NCBI RefSeq assembly: GCF_015207755.1
Contig: NZ_JADEWH010000014.1
Coordinates: 1 to 64,000 of the forward strand
Direction: 5' to 3'
Source of the DNA: Nodularia sp. LEGE 06071
Lineage (GTDB): Bacteria; Cyanobacteriota; Cyanobacteriia; Cyanobacteriales; Nostocaceae
DNA length: 64,000 nt
Shown: positions 8,105 through 16,172 of the stretch, in pieces
How positions within the stretch are numbered: the stretch's first letter is position 1
Layout: every line of letters starts with the position of its first letter
The notes under the pieces: model-generated
Database searches by the model: none
What the model was told of the DNA's origin: nothing
Seen by the model: the letters and a program-made list of their open reading frames with translations, nothing else
Made by a program: the position numbers and the translations under genes

Positions 8105-9319
8105 GTGTTTAACCTAACCTACGAATTTAAACTCAAGCCGACTCAAAAACAATCGAATACTTTTGAGCAATGGCTTGAGATTAATCGTCGAGTCTATAAC
8201 TATGCTTTGCGCGAACGTAAAGATTGGTATAAGTCTCGCAGTTGTCAGGTTAATGCTTGTTCCCTCCGTCGTGAATACATCATTCGGTCCGATACTCCCC
8301 GCCCCACCTACGCTAGTCAATGCAAATCATTAACTGAAGCCAAAAGGACTAATCCTGATCTAAAATCTGTACAATCTCAGGTCTTGCAACAAACGTTAAA
8401 ACGACTTGAAACCGCATTCACAAGTATGTGGGAACAAAATCATGGATTTCCTAGATTTAAAAAATCTGGAAAGATGCGTAGTTTTGTCTTCCCGCAAATG
8501 AAGGGGGATAAATTAAGTGGTGGGAGAATTAACCTACCTGTGATTGGTTGGGTTAAATTCCGACAATCCCGTTCAATCCCAGATGGGGGAGTGATGAAAC
8601 TTGCACGTGTAGTCAAGCGTGTTTCTGGGTGGTACGTAATGTTAACTATCCAGTGGGATGTTAGTCTACCCCAACCCATGCCACATGGGGAAGCAGTAGG
8701 AATTGATGTTGGATTAACAAATTTTATTGCTACTTCTAATGGTCTTTTAGTCAAGCGTCCGAGGTTTTTTGTAGATGCCGAACGCCAGCTGAAATTGCTG
8801 CAACAGCGTGTCTCCAAAAAACGATTAGGCTCGAACAATTGGAAGAAAGCACAAAAGAAAGTTGCTTCATTGCATGAGTACGTTGCTAATTGTCGTAAAG
8901 ACTGGCACAGAAAGCTGTCTCACCAAATTTGTGACAGCGTTGGCATGGTGTTTGTTGAGGATTTAAATTTAGTTGGTTTGTCCCGTGGAATGCTGGGTAA
9001 ACATTGCTTGGATGCTGGATTCGGCCAATTTTTTAATATCCTAGAACAAACTTGTTTTAAACGTGATGTCTATTTCCAAAAAGTAGATGCACGGAAAACA
9101 AGCCAAATCTGTCCCCACTGCGGAATTGAGACAGGAAAGAAAGAACTTTCACAACGTACTCATGTTTGCTCAAATTGCGGCTATACGACTGATAGAGATG
9201 TTGCAGCCGCTCAAGTAGTCGCAATACGTGGACTTGCAGCCGTAGGGCATACGGTCAAGATGCTTGCTGAGGGTAAATTCATTGGAATCCCCGTGAAGCA
9301 AGAATCCTCGTGCCTTTAG
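8105..9319 (+). CDS. tnpB: TnpB RNA-guided nuclease of an IS200/IS605-group element
   Basis: The 405-residue protein starts at GTG 8105, chosen because an ideal ribosome binding site (AGGAGGTGA, 8091-8099) lies just upstream and the product then begins with FNLTYEFKLKPT, the standard TnpB N-terminus. All three RuvC acidic residues are present: Asp201 in GIDVGLTNF, Glu285 in VFVEDLNL and Asp365 in DRDVAAAQ. The zinc ribbon has CPHCG and CSNCG pairs. The length is normal for full TnpB, so the nuclease could be active. Known relatives cut DNA using an omega RNA made from the element's right end. No tnpA is adjacent. Confidence 0.95.
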   Translation: MFNLTYEFKLKPTQKQSNTFEQWLEINRRVYNYALRERKDWYKSRSCQVNACSLRREYIIRSDTPRPTYASQCKSLTEAKRTNPDLKSVQSQVLQQTLKRLETAFTSMWEQNHGFPRFKKSGKMRSFVFPQMKGDKLSGGRINLPVIGWVKFRQSRSIPDGGVMKLARVVKRVSGWYVMLTIQWDVSLPQPMPHGEAVGIDVGLTNFIATSNGLLVKRPRFFVDAERQLKLLQQRVSKKRLGSNNWKKAQKKVASLHEYVANCRKDWHRKLSHQICDSVGMVFVEDLNLVGLSRGMLGKHCLDAGFGQFFNILEQTCFKRDVYFQKVDARKTSQICPHCGIETGKKELSQRTHVCSNCGYTTDRDVAAAQVVAIRGLAAVGHTVKMLAEGKFIGIPVKQESSCL

Positions 9320-9334
9320 GTCGAGGAGTGTCAA
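9180..9334 (+). ncRNA. Probable omega RNA (TnpB guide scaffold) overlapping the tnpB 3' end
   Basis: In characterised IS200/IS605 elements the guide RNA scaffold overlaps the end of tnpB and finishes at the right end of the element, with the flanking DNA supplying the guide. Here a terminal hairpin (TCCTCG/CGAGGA) spans the tnpB stop and is followed by GTGTCAA, the likely element boundary at 9334. The guide would then start at about 9335 (AAGTCCTGATTGATTTCCCA). The 5' limit is a guess. Confidence 0.5.
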
Positions 9335-9438
9335 AGTCCTGATTGATTTCCCACTCTTCACCCCTGCATCTGGTGGATGAGTTAGGATATTTGTGTATGA
9401 AATAACAGCTTACCCAAGCGGCGTGTAAATCCAAAACA

Positions 9439-10491
9439 ATGAGTATTCAACAACCAGACTACAATCCCAGTGGCGTAGGTGAAATCAATGGCAACATCTT
9501 CGGTTTACCATGCGATTATGAGTCTGCCAACTTGATTGTCATTGCTGTACCCTGGGAAGTGACTGTATCCTATGGTGCTGGTACAGCCAAAGCACCACAG
9601 CAGATTCTCGATGCTTCGATTCAACTCGATTTATTCGATTTCGATTATCCTGATGGCTGGAAACAAGGAATTTTCATGATGGAAATTCCCCAGGATATTT
9701 TAGAAAAAAATGAATATTATCGCACCTTGGCAGCAAAAATTATTGAACGGCTAGCAGAAGGTAAACCACTGACAGATGCACCCGATTTAACCCCTGTGCT
9801 GACAGAAATTAATCAAGCTGGTGAACAGGTGAATCAATGGTTATTTGTCCAATGTCAAGCAGCAATGAATCAGGGGAAGCGTGTTGCAGTCATTGGTGGT
9901 GATCATAGCGTACCTTTAGGTTACTTCCAAGCATTAGCCGCTAAGTATCCCAACTATGGCATTTTGCATATTGATGCCCACGCAGATTTACGCGATGCTT
10001 ATGAAGGGTTTGAGTTTTCCCATGCTTCGATTATGTTTAATGGGCTAAAAATTCCGCAGATATCCAAATTAGTCCAGGTAGGTTTGCGTGATATTTCTCA
10101 TGATGAAGTGAACATGATTGATCAATCAAATGGTCGAATTATCGCTTATTATGACCCAATTATCAAACAAAAGCTTTACGCTGGTAGTAATTGGATTGAT
10201 ATCTGCCGAGAAATTATCAGTCATTTACCAGAATACGTTTATATTAGCTTTGATGTGGATGGACTTGATCCCAAACTTTGTCCCAGTACGGGTACTCCTG
10301 TTCCTGGTGGGTTAGAATTAGAGCAAACTTTTTGTTTATTCCGGGAATTAGTAAAGAGCGATCGCAAAATCATCGGTTTTGATGTCTGCGAAGTCGGTGA
10401 TGCTGAGTGGGATGGTAACGTCGGGGCGCGGATTGTTTACAAACTGGCGAATTTAATGGATTTATCCTTAAGTCCATTGCACAGGGTCTAA
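9439..10491 (+). CDS. Agmatinase/arginase-family ureohydrolase
   Basis: The 350-residue protein has all manganese-site motifs of the ureohydrolase superfamily: GGDHS (His156), DAHADLRD (Asp179, His181, Asp183) and DVDGLDP (Asp272, Asp274). The family hydrolyses guanidino compounds such as agmatine or arginine to release urea; some cyanobacterial members act on guanidine itself, so substrate cannot be fixed by motif alone. The N-terminal 60 residues and the insertion around residues 70-130 are longer than in short agmatinases. The 3' end overlaps the convergent peptidase gene by 24 bases. The TnpB element directly upstream may have separated the gene from its original promoter. Confidence 0.85.
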   Translation: MSIQQPDYNPSGVGEINGNIFGLPCDYESANLIVIAVPWEVTVSYGAGTAKAPQQILDASIQLDLFDFDYPDGWKQGIFMMEIPQDILEKNEYYRTLAAKIIERLAEGKPLTDAPDLTPVLTEINQAGEQVNQWLFVQCQAAMNQGKRVAVIGGDHSVPLGYFQALAAKYPNYGILHIDAHADLRDAYEGFEFSHASIMFNGLKIPQISKLVQVGLRDISHDEVNMIDQSNGRIIAYYDPIIKQKLYAGSNWIDICREIISHLPEYVYISFDVDGLDPKLCPSTGTPVPGGLELEQTFCLFRELVKSDRKIIGFDVCEVGDAEWDGNVGARIVYKLANLMDLSLSPLHRV

Positions 10492-11292
10492 CTGATAATA
10501 GCCTTGTAATTGCTCATAAAGTGCTGGATGGTGCTGTTGTAATTGGCGGGGTTTTTCATAGAATGTTTCCGTAGCCACAGCAAAAAATTCTGCCGGATTT
10601 GTAGTACCATAGCCATCCATAACAGTTTTGACTTTTCTGGGAATATCACGACAAAGTTGTTGATATTCTGCTGTCATCACCTCCGCCCACACAACATAGT
10701 CTGATTTTCGTGGCAAAATAGGCACACCGTTGGCGCTTCCATCCTCTTGATCTAACTGATGGGCAAATTCGTGTAGCACAACATTATGTCCATCCTTCCA
10801 GTTACCAGCATCTTGTTGTATCCGTTCCCAAGATAATATCACTTGGTCTTGAGTCCATGATTCCCCCAATCTAGCCTCGCGTCTTTCTTGAACTACATAA
10901 TTTCCCGTAGCAACAGTTTGATTCACAAAATATGTACCGGGGTAAATTAAAATAGAACGTAGTTTAGGGAAATATTTTCCTCGCTCATTGAGTAAAAGTA
11001 AACAAGCCACAGCCGCAACCGTTACCTTCATTTCTTCCGTAACTTGTAAACCGCCACAGCCAATGAACTGCTTTTCTGCTAAAAATACTTGAATATGTCC
11101 CAGAAGTCTCCGACGTTCATCAGGTGAAAGCTGGAGATAAATCGGCAGATGATTTTCAATTATTGCATTCCACAATGGAGGGAAAAGACGGCGTTTAACA
11201 CGATTGCGACGCTGTTTCATGAGAATCGGACTGATTAAAATACCAATCACAATCAGCCCAATGATCATAAAAATAGCAATTATTTCCACCAT
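10468..11292 (-). CDS. Zinc-dependent M90 (MtfA-type) peptidase
   Basis: The 274-residue protein starts with a transmembrane helix (residues about 4-24) followed by a basic MKQRRNRVKRR segment, suggesting membrane anchoring with the enzyme part in the cytoplasm. A gluzincin motif HEFAHQLDQEDG (His174, Glu175, His178) is preceded by LSWERIQQDAGNWKDGHNVV. Both are typical of the M90/MtfA family, whose Escherichia coli member interacts with the Mlc repressor. Its 3' end overlaps the convergent agmatinase-family gene. The cyanobacterial substrate is unknown. Confidence 0.85.
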   Translation of the reverse strand: MVEIIAIFMIIGLIVIGILISPILMKQRRNRVKRRLFPPLWNAIIENHLPIYLQLSPDERRRLLGHIQVFLAEKQFIGCGGLQVTEEMKVTVAAVACLLLLNERGKYFPKLRSILIYPGTYFVNQTVATGNYVVQERREARLGESWTQDQVILSWERIQQDAGNWKDGHNVVLHEFAHQLDQEDGSANGVPILPRKSDYVVWAEVMTAEYQQLCRDIPRKVKTVMDGYGTTNPAEFFAVATETFYEKPRQLQQHHPALYEQLQGYYQLDPVQWT

Positions 11293-11751
11293 TGATTTTT
11301 GAGTGCCTCACTTTATCTGATTCAGTAATTAAATCTTTTATAATTAGAGGTGTTATTTTTAAGTACAGCAATTTTTTGGTAAATGAACCACATCTTTAAT
11401 ATTCTTTAATGAGATACTTACCAATTACAGAATTTAGCCATATCTAAATGTGGTAACATAGACAACTGTCTAAGGCTATATATTATACTACATCATTCAG
11501 TAACCTTCCAGTAAAAAATAGTTTGATCTAGTCTTTAATTTAAATTCATCACCACTTAAATATAGCATTTCCTAGTCTAATAATGTACAAAAAAATCTGC
11601 GTTTATCTGCGTCCATCTGCGTTTAATTATTACTGCTTTTACCTCACTTGAAGGAGAATTTTTATATATACCTGATTAACAATTTGCATCATCTTATATT
11701 GTTGATTCAAAACCATATTCAAACTTTATTTCCAAACCCTTTAACTTAAAT

Positions 11752-11943
11752 ATGGGGATATTTTCGGGATTTTTCGCCATTATGATTGGTGTTTTCACAG
11801 TTCTGTTATCTCGACTTTTTCAAGAAAAACTCAAGAATAAACAGCCAAATTTGAATCAAGTTAACATTCTATTGGTTGCATTGTTCTTGATGCTTCAACC
11901 TACCTTAAATCAAAGAAAGGTAACCCCATCTGATTTTGTATAA
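11752..11943 (+). CDS. Possible small membrane protein (hypothetical)
   Basis: A 63-codon frame starts at ATG with two hydrophobic stretches (IFSGFFAIMIGVFTVLLS and VNILLVALFLML) separated by a basic, Gln/Asn-rich loop. The layout would suit a small two-helix membrane protein. No ribosome binding site stands out and the surrounding sequence is AT-rich, which favours chance hydrophobic frames. It is listed as a weak candidate only. Confidence 0.25.
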   Translation: MGIFSGFFAIMIGVFTVLLSRLFQEKLKNKQPNLNQVNILLVALFLMLQPTLNQRKVTPSDFV

Positions 11944-11950
11944 CGTGAAC

Positions 11951-11978
11951 TTGACAAATCAAATAGGATTCCTATATT
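11951..11978 (+). promoter_or_regulatory. Sigma-70-like promoter candidate upstream of the PhyH-like gene
   Basis: TTGACA (11951-11956) is followed after 16 bases by TATATT (11973-11978), close to the housekeeping consensus. The ATG of the next gene lies about 150 bases downstream, giving a fairly long leader. This was spotted by eye only. Confidence 0.4.
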
Positions 11979-12125
11979 GAGAATTAAAGATGTGAGTAAT
12001 AGAAAGCCGCAAGCCCGGAGGAGAGACAAACAATAGAAGTTTAATCAGGAATAAAAAAATATGATACAATCTGCATAATTCCAAAAGTTTCTATGTGTAA
12101 GTTAGCAAAATAATTAATTATCAGC

Positions 12126-13091
12126 ATGAGCGCTCAACAAAAAATTATCAACTATCTTGATTTTAGATATTTCTGGTCAGGAATATCGAGAAGATTTTCG
12201 ACATATTACGGTAACAGCAAGAAAAATCCTCTTTGGCTTTTAATGATTATTGCTGGTCGATTTAATATTGTCCGTCATCTAGTTGTTTTGTTGTGCAAAC
12301 AGCCTATCAAAGATAATCAATATCAAAATTCATCAATGTTTTCATACCTAGAAATTGATGAAATTCTCACTTCTTTAAAAAAAGACGGTATTTATTTAGG
12401 AATTCATTTACCAGATAGTATTTTCGGAGAAATTATTAATTTTGCCCAGAACAATAGATGTTATGGAAATGGTGATTATAACTATGGTTTCTTATATTCT
12501 GATAAAGCCAGAGCATTACAGAAATACGGCAAATCTTTTATCCGAGGTGACTATTACAATACTGCTTTGCTTTGTCCAGCCATTAAAAAAATAGCCGAAG
12601 ATCCAAAAATTTTAGAACTAGCTCATAAATATTTAGAAAAAACTCCAGTGTTTACAGGTAGTCAACTCCACTGGGTTTTTGTGGAAAATGAATCAAAACA
12701 TAACTTAAACAAAGCCGCAATGAATTTTCATTATGATTTACATGACTACCGCAATTTGGTATTTTTCTTTTATCTAACAGATGTAAATTTATCGAGCAGT
12801 CCTCATGTGTATATCCGCGGTAGTCACAAACACAAGAAACTGAGTTATATTTTGTCTTTATTTAGACGACAGTCTGAAGCAGAACTTCTAAATTATTATG
12901 GTGAAGAACGGTGGTTAACTATTTGTGGAAAAGCAGGTTTTGGTTTTGTGGAGGATGTATTTGCTTTTCATAAAGCTACATCTCCCATTTCCCAAGACCG
13001 TTTGCTATTGCAAATAAAATTTGGAATTCATAATTATGGTGAACACGATGATTATGTACATCAATCTTTACTTCAGGACAAAGCGATATGA
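12126..13091 (+). CDS. PhyH-like Fe(II)/2-oxoglutarate dioxygenase candidate
   Basis: The 321-residue protein contains FHYDLHDYRN (His202, Asp204) and, 78 residues later, FAFHKATSP (His282) followed by QDRLLLQIKF (Arg292). This spacing reproduces the HxD...H facial triad and the 2-oxoglutarate-binding Arg of phytanoyl-CoA dioxygenase-like enzymes. A core phrase DVNLSSSPHVYIRGSHKH also resembles the PhyH consensus. The N-terminal 70 residues are basic and hydrophobic. No biosynthetic neighbours are present, so the substrate is unknown. Confidence 0.65.
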   Translation: MSAQQKIINYLDFRYFWSGISRRFSTYYGNSKKNPLWLLMIIAGRFNIVRHLVVLLCKQPIKDNQYQNSSMFSYLEIDEILTSLKKDGIYLGIHLPDSIFGEIINFAQNNRCYGNGDYNYGFLYSDKARALQKYGKSFIRGDYYNTALLCPAIKKIAEDPKILELAHKYLEKTPVFTGSQLHWVFVENESKHNLNKAAMNFHYDLHDYRNLVFFFYLTDVNLSSSPHVYIRGSHKHKKLSYILSLFRRQSEAELLNYYGEERWLTICGKAGFGFVEDVFAFHKATSPISQDRLLLQIKFGIHNYGEHDDYVHQSLLQDKAI

Positions 13092-13217
13092 GCATAATTG
13101 CCTAACCAGATAATTAACGCTGTCAACTCTTCACAATTGGCCAGGGGATCTGCTTGCAGCAGCGATGTGCGATCGCTTAGGATGCAGAAAATTATTTAAT
13201 CAGAGTTAAAACTTTAG

Positions 13218-14531
13218 ATGAAAAAATCATCGTCGCCACTCAATCCCATTTGGCTATTCCTGATTGTTTCCGCGACTGTAGTAGCAGCTTATAACGGCAA
13301 TATGGCCGCTTTAACAGAAGCCTCCTTTACAGCAGCTGAAAGTGCAGTCACCCTAGCCATTGGACTGATTGGGGCGATGGCGCTGTGGTTGGGAATTATG
13401 AAAGTTGCCGAAGCCGCAGGGATGATGCGATTCATCGCCAGGTTGATTCGTCCACTCATGAGCCGACTTTTCCCCGAAATTCCCGTCAATCACCCAGCTA
13501 TGTCCGCGATGGTGATGAATATGGCAGCCAATGCCCTGGGACTAGGTAATGCCGCCACCCCGATGGGTTTAAAAGCAATGGCAGAACTGAATAAACTCAA
13601 CCCCAATCCGGGAACCGCAACACCTGCCATGTGTTTATTTTTAGCCATTAACACCTCATCGGTGACACTGTTACCCCTCAGTGTAATTACTGTCCGTGCC
13701 AGTGCTGGGGCTAGTAATCCCGCAGCAATTGTCTTACCTTCCATTATTGCTACTATCGTCTCCACAGCCGTGGCCATTATTGCTAGTAAACTCTTAGGCC
13801 GTCGTGCATCCTCTACCCTGACTCCTTTAGAATCTGAATTAGAAACTACCGCCGCAGACAGCAAAATCGCAGTTGATGAAACACCCGAATCTGAATTAAT
13901 GCCTCCCGGTATGATTGGTAATATCGTTTTTGGTGGGCTAATTGTGGCATTCTTGGCGGCTGTCTTTTACCGTCTGTCAGTCCGTGGATTTCCTTATATT
14001 TTCAGTATGGTTTTTATCAGTAACCTTTCCAACTGGCTACTACCTATTTTAATTTGTTTATTCCTGTTATTTGGTTATTTCAGAGGTGTGAAAGTTTACG
14101 AAGTTCTCACAGAAGGAGCAAAAGAAGGCTTTGAAATTGCCATTCGGATTATTCCGTTTTTAGTCGCAATTTTTGTGGCTATTGGGATGTTTCGTGCTAG
14201 TGGCGCTCTTGATATCCTGACAGCCATCGTTTCTCCCATTACTTCACTGATCACCCTTCCCCCAGAAGCCTTACCAATGGCATTAATTCGCCCTTTGTCA
14301 GGTAGCGGCTCCTTTGGGTTAATGTCAGAAATTGTTAAAAATGACCCCGACAGCTTTCTGTCTTTTCTTGTTTCCACCATGCAAGGTTCAACGGAAACTA
14401 CCTTTTATGTCATGGCAGTTTATTTTGGTAGCATTGGCATTATTCGCACAAGCTACACACTCACGGCGGCGCTGTGTGCTGATGCAGCAGGAATACTGGC
14501 ATCTTTGGCAGTTTGCCGGATAATGTTTTGA
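13218..14531 (+). CDS. Fused SpmA/SpmB-like nucleoside-recognition-domain membrane protein
   Basis: This 437-residue polytopic protein carries two nucleoside-recognition (Gate) type domains. The first half (TLAIGLIGAMALWLGIMKV, then PAMSAMVMNMAANALGLGN) is SpmA-like. The second (RIIPFLVAIFVAIGMFRASG, then LIRPLSGSGSFGLMSEI) is SpmB-like. In Bacillus these are separate spore maturation proteins; single fused versions are widespread in non-sporulating bacteria, where the function is unsettled and probably transport related. About 10 hydrophobic helices are visible, with a soluble linker near residues 195-235. Confidence 0.85.
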   Translation: MKKSSSPLNPIWLFLIVSATVVAAYNGNMAALTEASFTAAESAVTLAIGLIGAMALWLGIMKVAEAAGMMRFIARLIRPLMSRLFPEIPVNHPAMSAMVMNMAANALGLGNAATPMGLKAMAELNKLNPNPGTATPAMCLFLAINTSSVTLLPLSVITVRASAGASNPAAIVLPSIIATIVSTAVAIIASKLLGRRASSTLTPLESELETTAADSKIAVDETPESELMPPGMIGNIVFGGLIVAFLAAVFYRLSVRGFPYIFSMVFISNLSNWLLPILICLFLLFGYFRGVKVYEVLTEGAKEGFEIAIRIIPFLVAIFVAIGMFRASGALDILTAIVSPITSLITLPPEALPMALIRPLSGSGSFGLMSEIVKNDPDSFLSFLVSTMQGSTETTFYVMAVYFGSIGIIRTSYTLTAALCADAAGILASLAVCRIMF

Positions 14532-14552
14532 TTAAAGTTACCCTGAAGCTGC

Positions 14553-14870
14553 ATGAATATCCAAAAAACACTTGCTACGATGATCAAAGTTATATCCACA
14601 ATTTTTATCTCCAGTGCCATTGGCTGGGAATTGTGGAATATTTATGCAGGTATCAATAACATTAGTATTCCCACTAGCTTGAATTTTATTTTTTGGCTGG
14701 AACGTTTTGCGATTACGGCGCACTTGATTGAAGCGGTAATTGCGGCTTTTTATGCACCGACAAAACAAAAAAATCCCATCAAATATGCTATTTATACCTT
14801 TTTTGTAGGTACGGTTGCTTTGATAGAACTCTTTGCTCAAGAGGAAAACAGCATCAAAAAGCCAGTGTAA
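14553..14870 (+). CDS. Small hypothetical membrane protein
   Basis: A 105-residue protein starts 21 bases after the fused Spm-like gene on the same strand, so the two are probably cotranscribed. It has three hydrophobic stretches (VISTIFISSAIGWELWNIYAG, then IFWLERFAITAHLIEAVIAA, then IYTFFVGTVALIELF) and ends in an acidic then basic tail. The family is not recognised. The spacing suggests a small accessory membrane subunit, which is inference only. Confidence 0.6.
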   Translation: MNIQKTLATMIKVISTIFISSAIGWELWNIYAGINNISIPTSLNFIFWLERFAITAHLIEAVIAAFYAPTKQKNPIKYAIYTFFVGTVALIELFAQEENSIKKPV

Positions 14871-14950
14871 AATACTGATTCATCAGCCGTCATTTTCTCG
14901 ATTGTGTCACCAATAATTCCTTAATGGTACAAGCTCCTAGTACCGCCGTG

Positions 14951-14973
14951 AAGTCAAAAGTCAAAAGTCAAAA
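14951..14973. repeat. AGTCAAA heptamer tandem repeat
   Basis: Three copies of AGTCAAA in a row lie in the gap between the small membrane protein and the convergent hypothetical gene. A related run, CAAAATCTAAAATCCAAAAT, occurs at about 15057-15077. Both are characteristic short tandem repeats of filamentous cyanobacteria. Confidence 0.6.
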
Positions 14974-15082
14974 AGCTTATAAAATGGGCTTTTCATGGAT
15001 TTTGAATGGTCTGTTTATTTACGCCAACTTGTACTAGATTTATCTGTGGGTCGAACCAAAATCTAAAATCCAAAATCTAAAA

Positions 15083-15676
15083 TTATTTCACCGGGTGGTA
15101 AAGATTATCTTTTTGAGAAAATTCCCATCCGGTATTCATGGGGTCGCGGCTACGTGACCAACTGGTGAATTCTTTGGCGCTTTGCCTTTCCCTTTGAGTA
15201 ATCAGGCTTTGGGAAGTGACACCAAGTCTTTGAGCTAGACTGACGTTTGTCCTCGGTTGCAGATCAACTTGTGGTTGATGGGATGAGTCTACTTGTTTTT
15301 GAGGTCTGGTGTTGTTGTATCTGCTGTCAGGGTTAGCGATGTTGATCGTAGATATCCCTTGTTCCAACTTTTCCAAGTGTTTAGCGATAGCCTCTAGTTT
15401 GGTTTCTACACCTGAGCTTTGATCAGCAAGATGGGATTCGAGTTTTTCTAACCTCTCCTCTACCTGTAATCCTGATTTACTCTCAGGGGCGATCGCCACT
15501 TCAATCTTACTATCAATTTGCGATATCAATTCTTCTAAGCCTTGGAGCAAAGCTGTTGTGTACCCCTTTCTGTGCAGGCGTGATAATTGGCGGACTGCGG
15601 CAATTAAAGCGGTAGGTACGCGAATCATTTGGCTCGGTGGAGTCTTTTGATGATGTTGGGACTTGTTTGTAATCAT
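15083..15676 (-). CDS. Hypothetical protein with coiled coil and HTH-like C-terminus
   Basis: The 197-residue soluble protein begins with a segment (RVPTALIAAVRQLSRLHRKG) resembling short DNA-binding or adaptor helices in cyanobacterial hypotheticals. It continues into a charged helical stretch with heptad character (about residues 75-110) and ends with LAQRLGVTSQSLITQR, which reads like a helix-turn-helix. A Gln/His-rich linker connects these parts. A DNA-related role is possible but not established. No operon partner is adjacent on the same strand. Confidence 0.55.
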   Translation of the reverse strand: MITNKSQHHQKTPPSQMIRVPTALIAAVRQLSRLHRKGYTTALLQGLEELISQIDSKIEVAIAPESKSGLQVEERLEKLESHLADQSSGVETKLEAIAKHLEKLEQGISTINIANPDSRYNNTRPQKQVDSSHQPQVDLQPRTNVSLAQRLGVTSQSLITQRERQSAKEFTSWSRSRDPMNTGWEFSQKDNLYHPVK

Positions 15677-15803
15677 ATGATATCAGTCTTGATATCGACA
15701 AATTCATTGTAAATCAAAAGAGTGAGATATTTCTCAAAGATGGCTCAACTTAATTTAGTTGCGTCACAATAGTCATATGTAATCATAGTATGTGCTATTT
15801 ATT

Positions 15804-16103
15804 ATGTCCCGTTTAACTCAAATTCTCCGGAACTTGTTCCTTCGTCTTGAAGGCTTGTTCGGTGTTGTTTTCAAAAGTTTTTTTAGTCTGGTCAAAAATT
15901 TATTTGGTCCTGTTACCAAGCTTTTGGGATTCAGTCAATCTGATTATTTCTTAGAAACTGATGCAGAGCAAGGCATCAAGCAAGCTGCAACTCAACAAAC
16001 AATTGCCAAGACTCCTGAAACTCCCGCCACTAAACGCCGTCGTCCGAATGCCAAAATGGATGACTATTTTCTCAATATGGCTCGTGATGTGAAAAAGAAC
16101 TAA
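15804..16103 (+). CDS. Hypothetical protein upstream of ilvA
   Basis: From ATG 15804 the protein is 99 residues; a GTG at 15792 would add four. The N-terminal half is amphipathic and hydrophobic with Phe/Leu repeats (LFGVVFKSFFSLVKNLFG) and could associate with membrane. The second half is charged, with a basic KRRRPNAK patch and a conserved-looking MDDYFLNMARDVKKN end. No family is recognised. It lies 69 bases upstream of threonine ammonia-lyase on the same strand. Confidence 0.6.
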   Translation: MSRLTQILRNLFLRLEGLFGVVFKSFFSLVKNLFGPVTKLLGFSQSDYFLETDAEQGIKQAATQQTIAKTPETPATKRRRPNAKMDDYFLNMARDVKKN

Positions 16104-16172
16104 TGGTTAGGTAGGTACACAACTAAGGGTAGAATTAACAATCTATCTCAAATTGGCCTACCTGTTAACCCC

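Larger units (their letters stand above)
7991..9334 (+). mobile_element. IS200/IS605-group element carrying tnpB only (IS1341-like)
   Basis: The element comprises a left-end hairpin, a tnpB gene without tnpA, and a right-end hairpin (TCCTCG/CGAGGA at 9305-9310 and 9322-9327) followed by GTGTCAA at 9328-9334. There are no terminal inverted repeats or target duplications, as expected for this single-strand transposing group. Ends are inferred from hairpins and from loss of the flavoenzyme reading frame. Without TnpA it would need a transposase in trans. Confidence 0.7.
11293..12125. other. AT-rich intergenic region with short repeats
   Basis: This 833-base stretch is AT-rich and has no convincing long gene. 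It contains a tandem CTGCGTTTATCTGCGTCCATCTGCGTTT motif at about 11598-11625, a common cyanobacterial repeat. It also holds a possible 63-codon frame at 11752-11943 and a promoter-like pair near 11951-11978. Confidence 0.5.
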
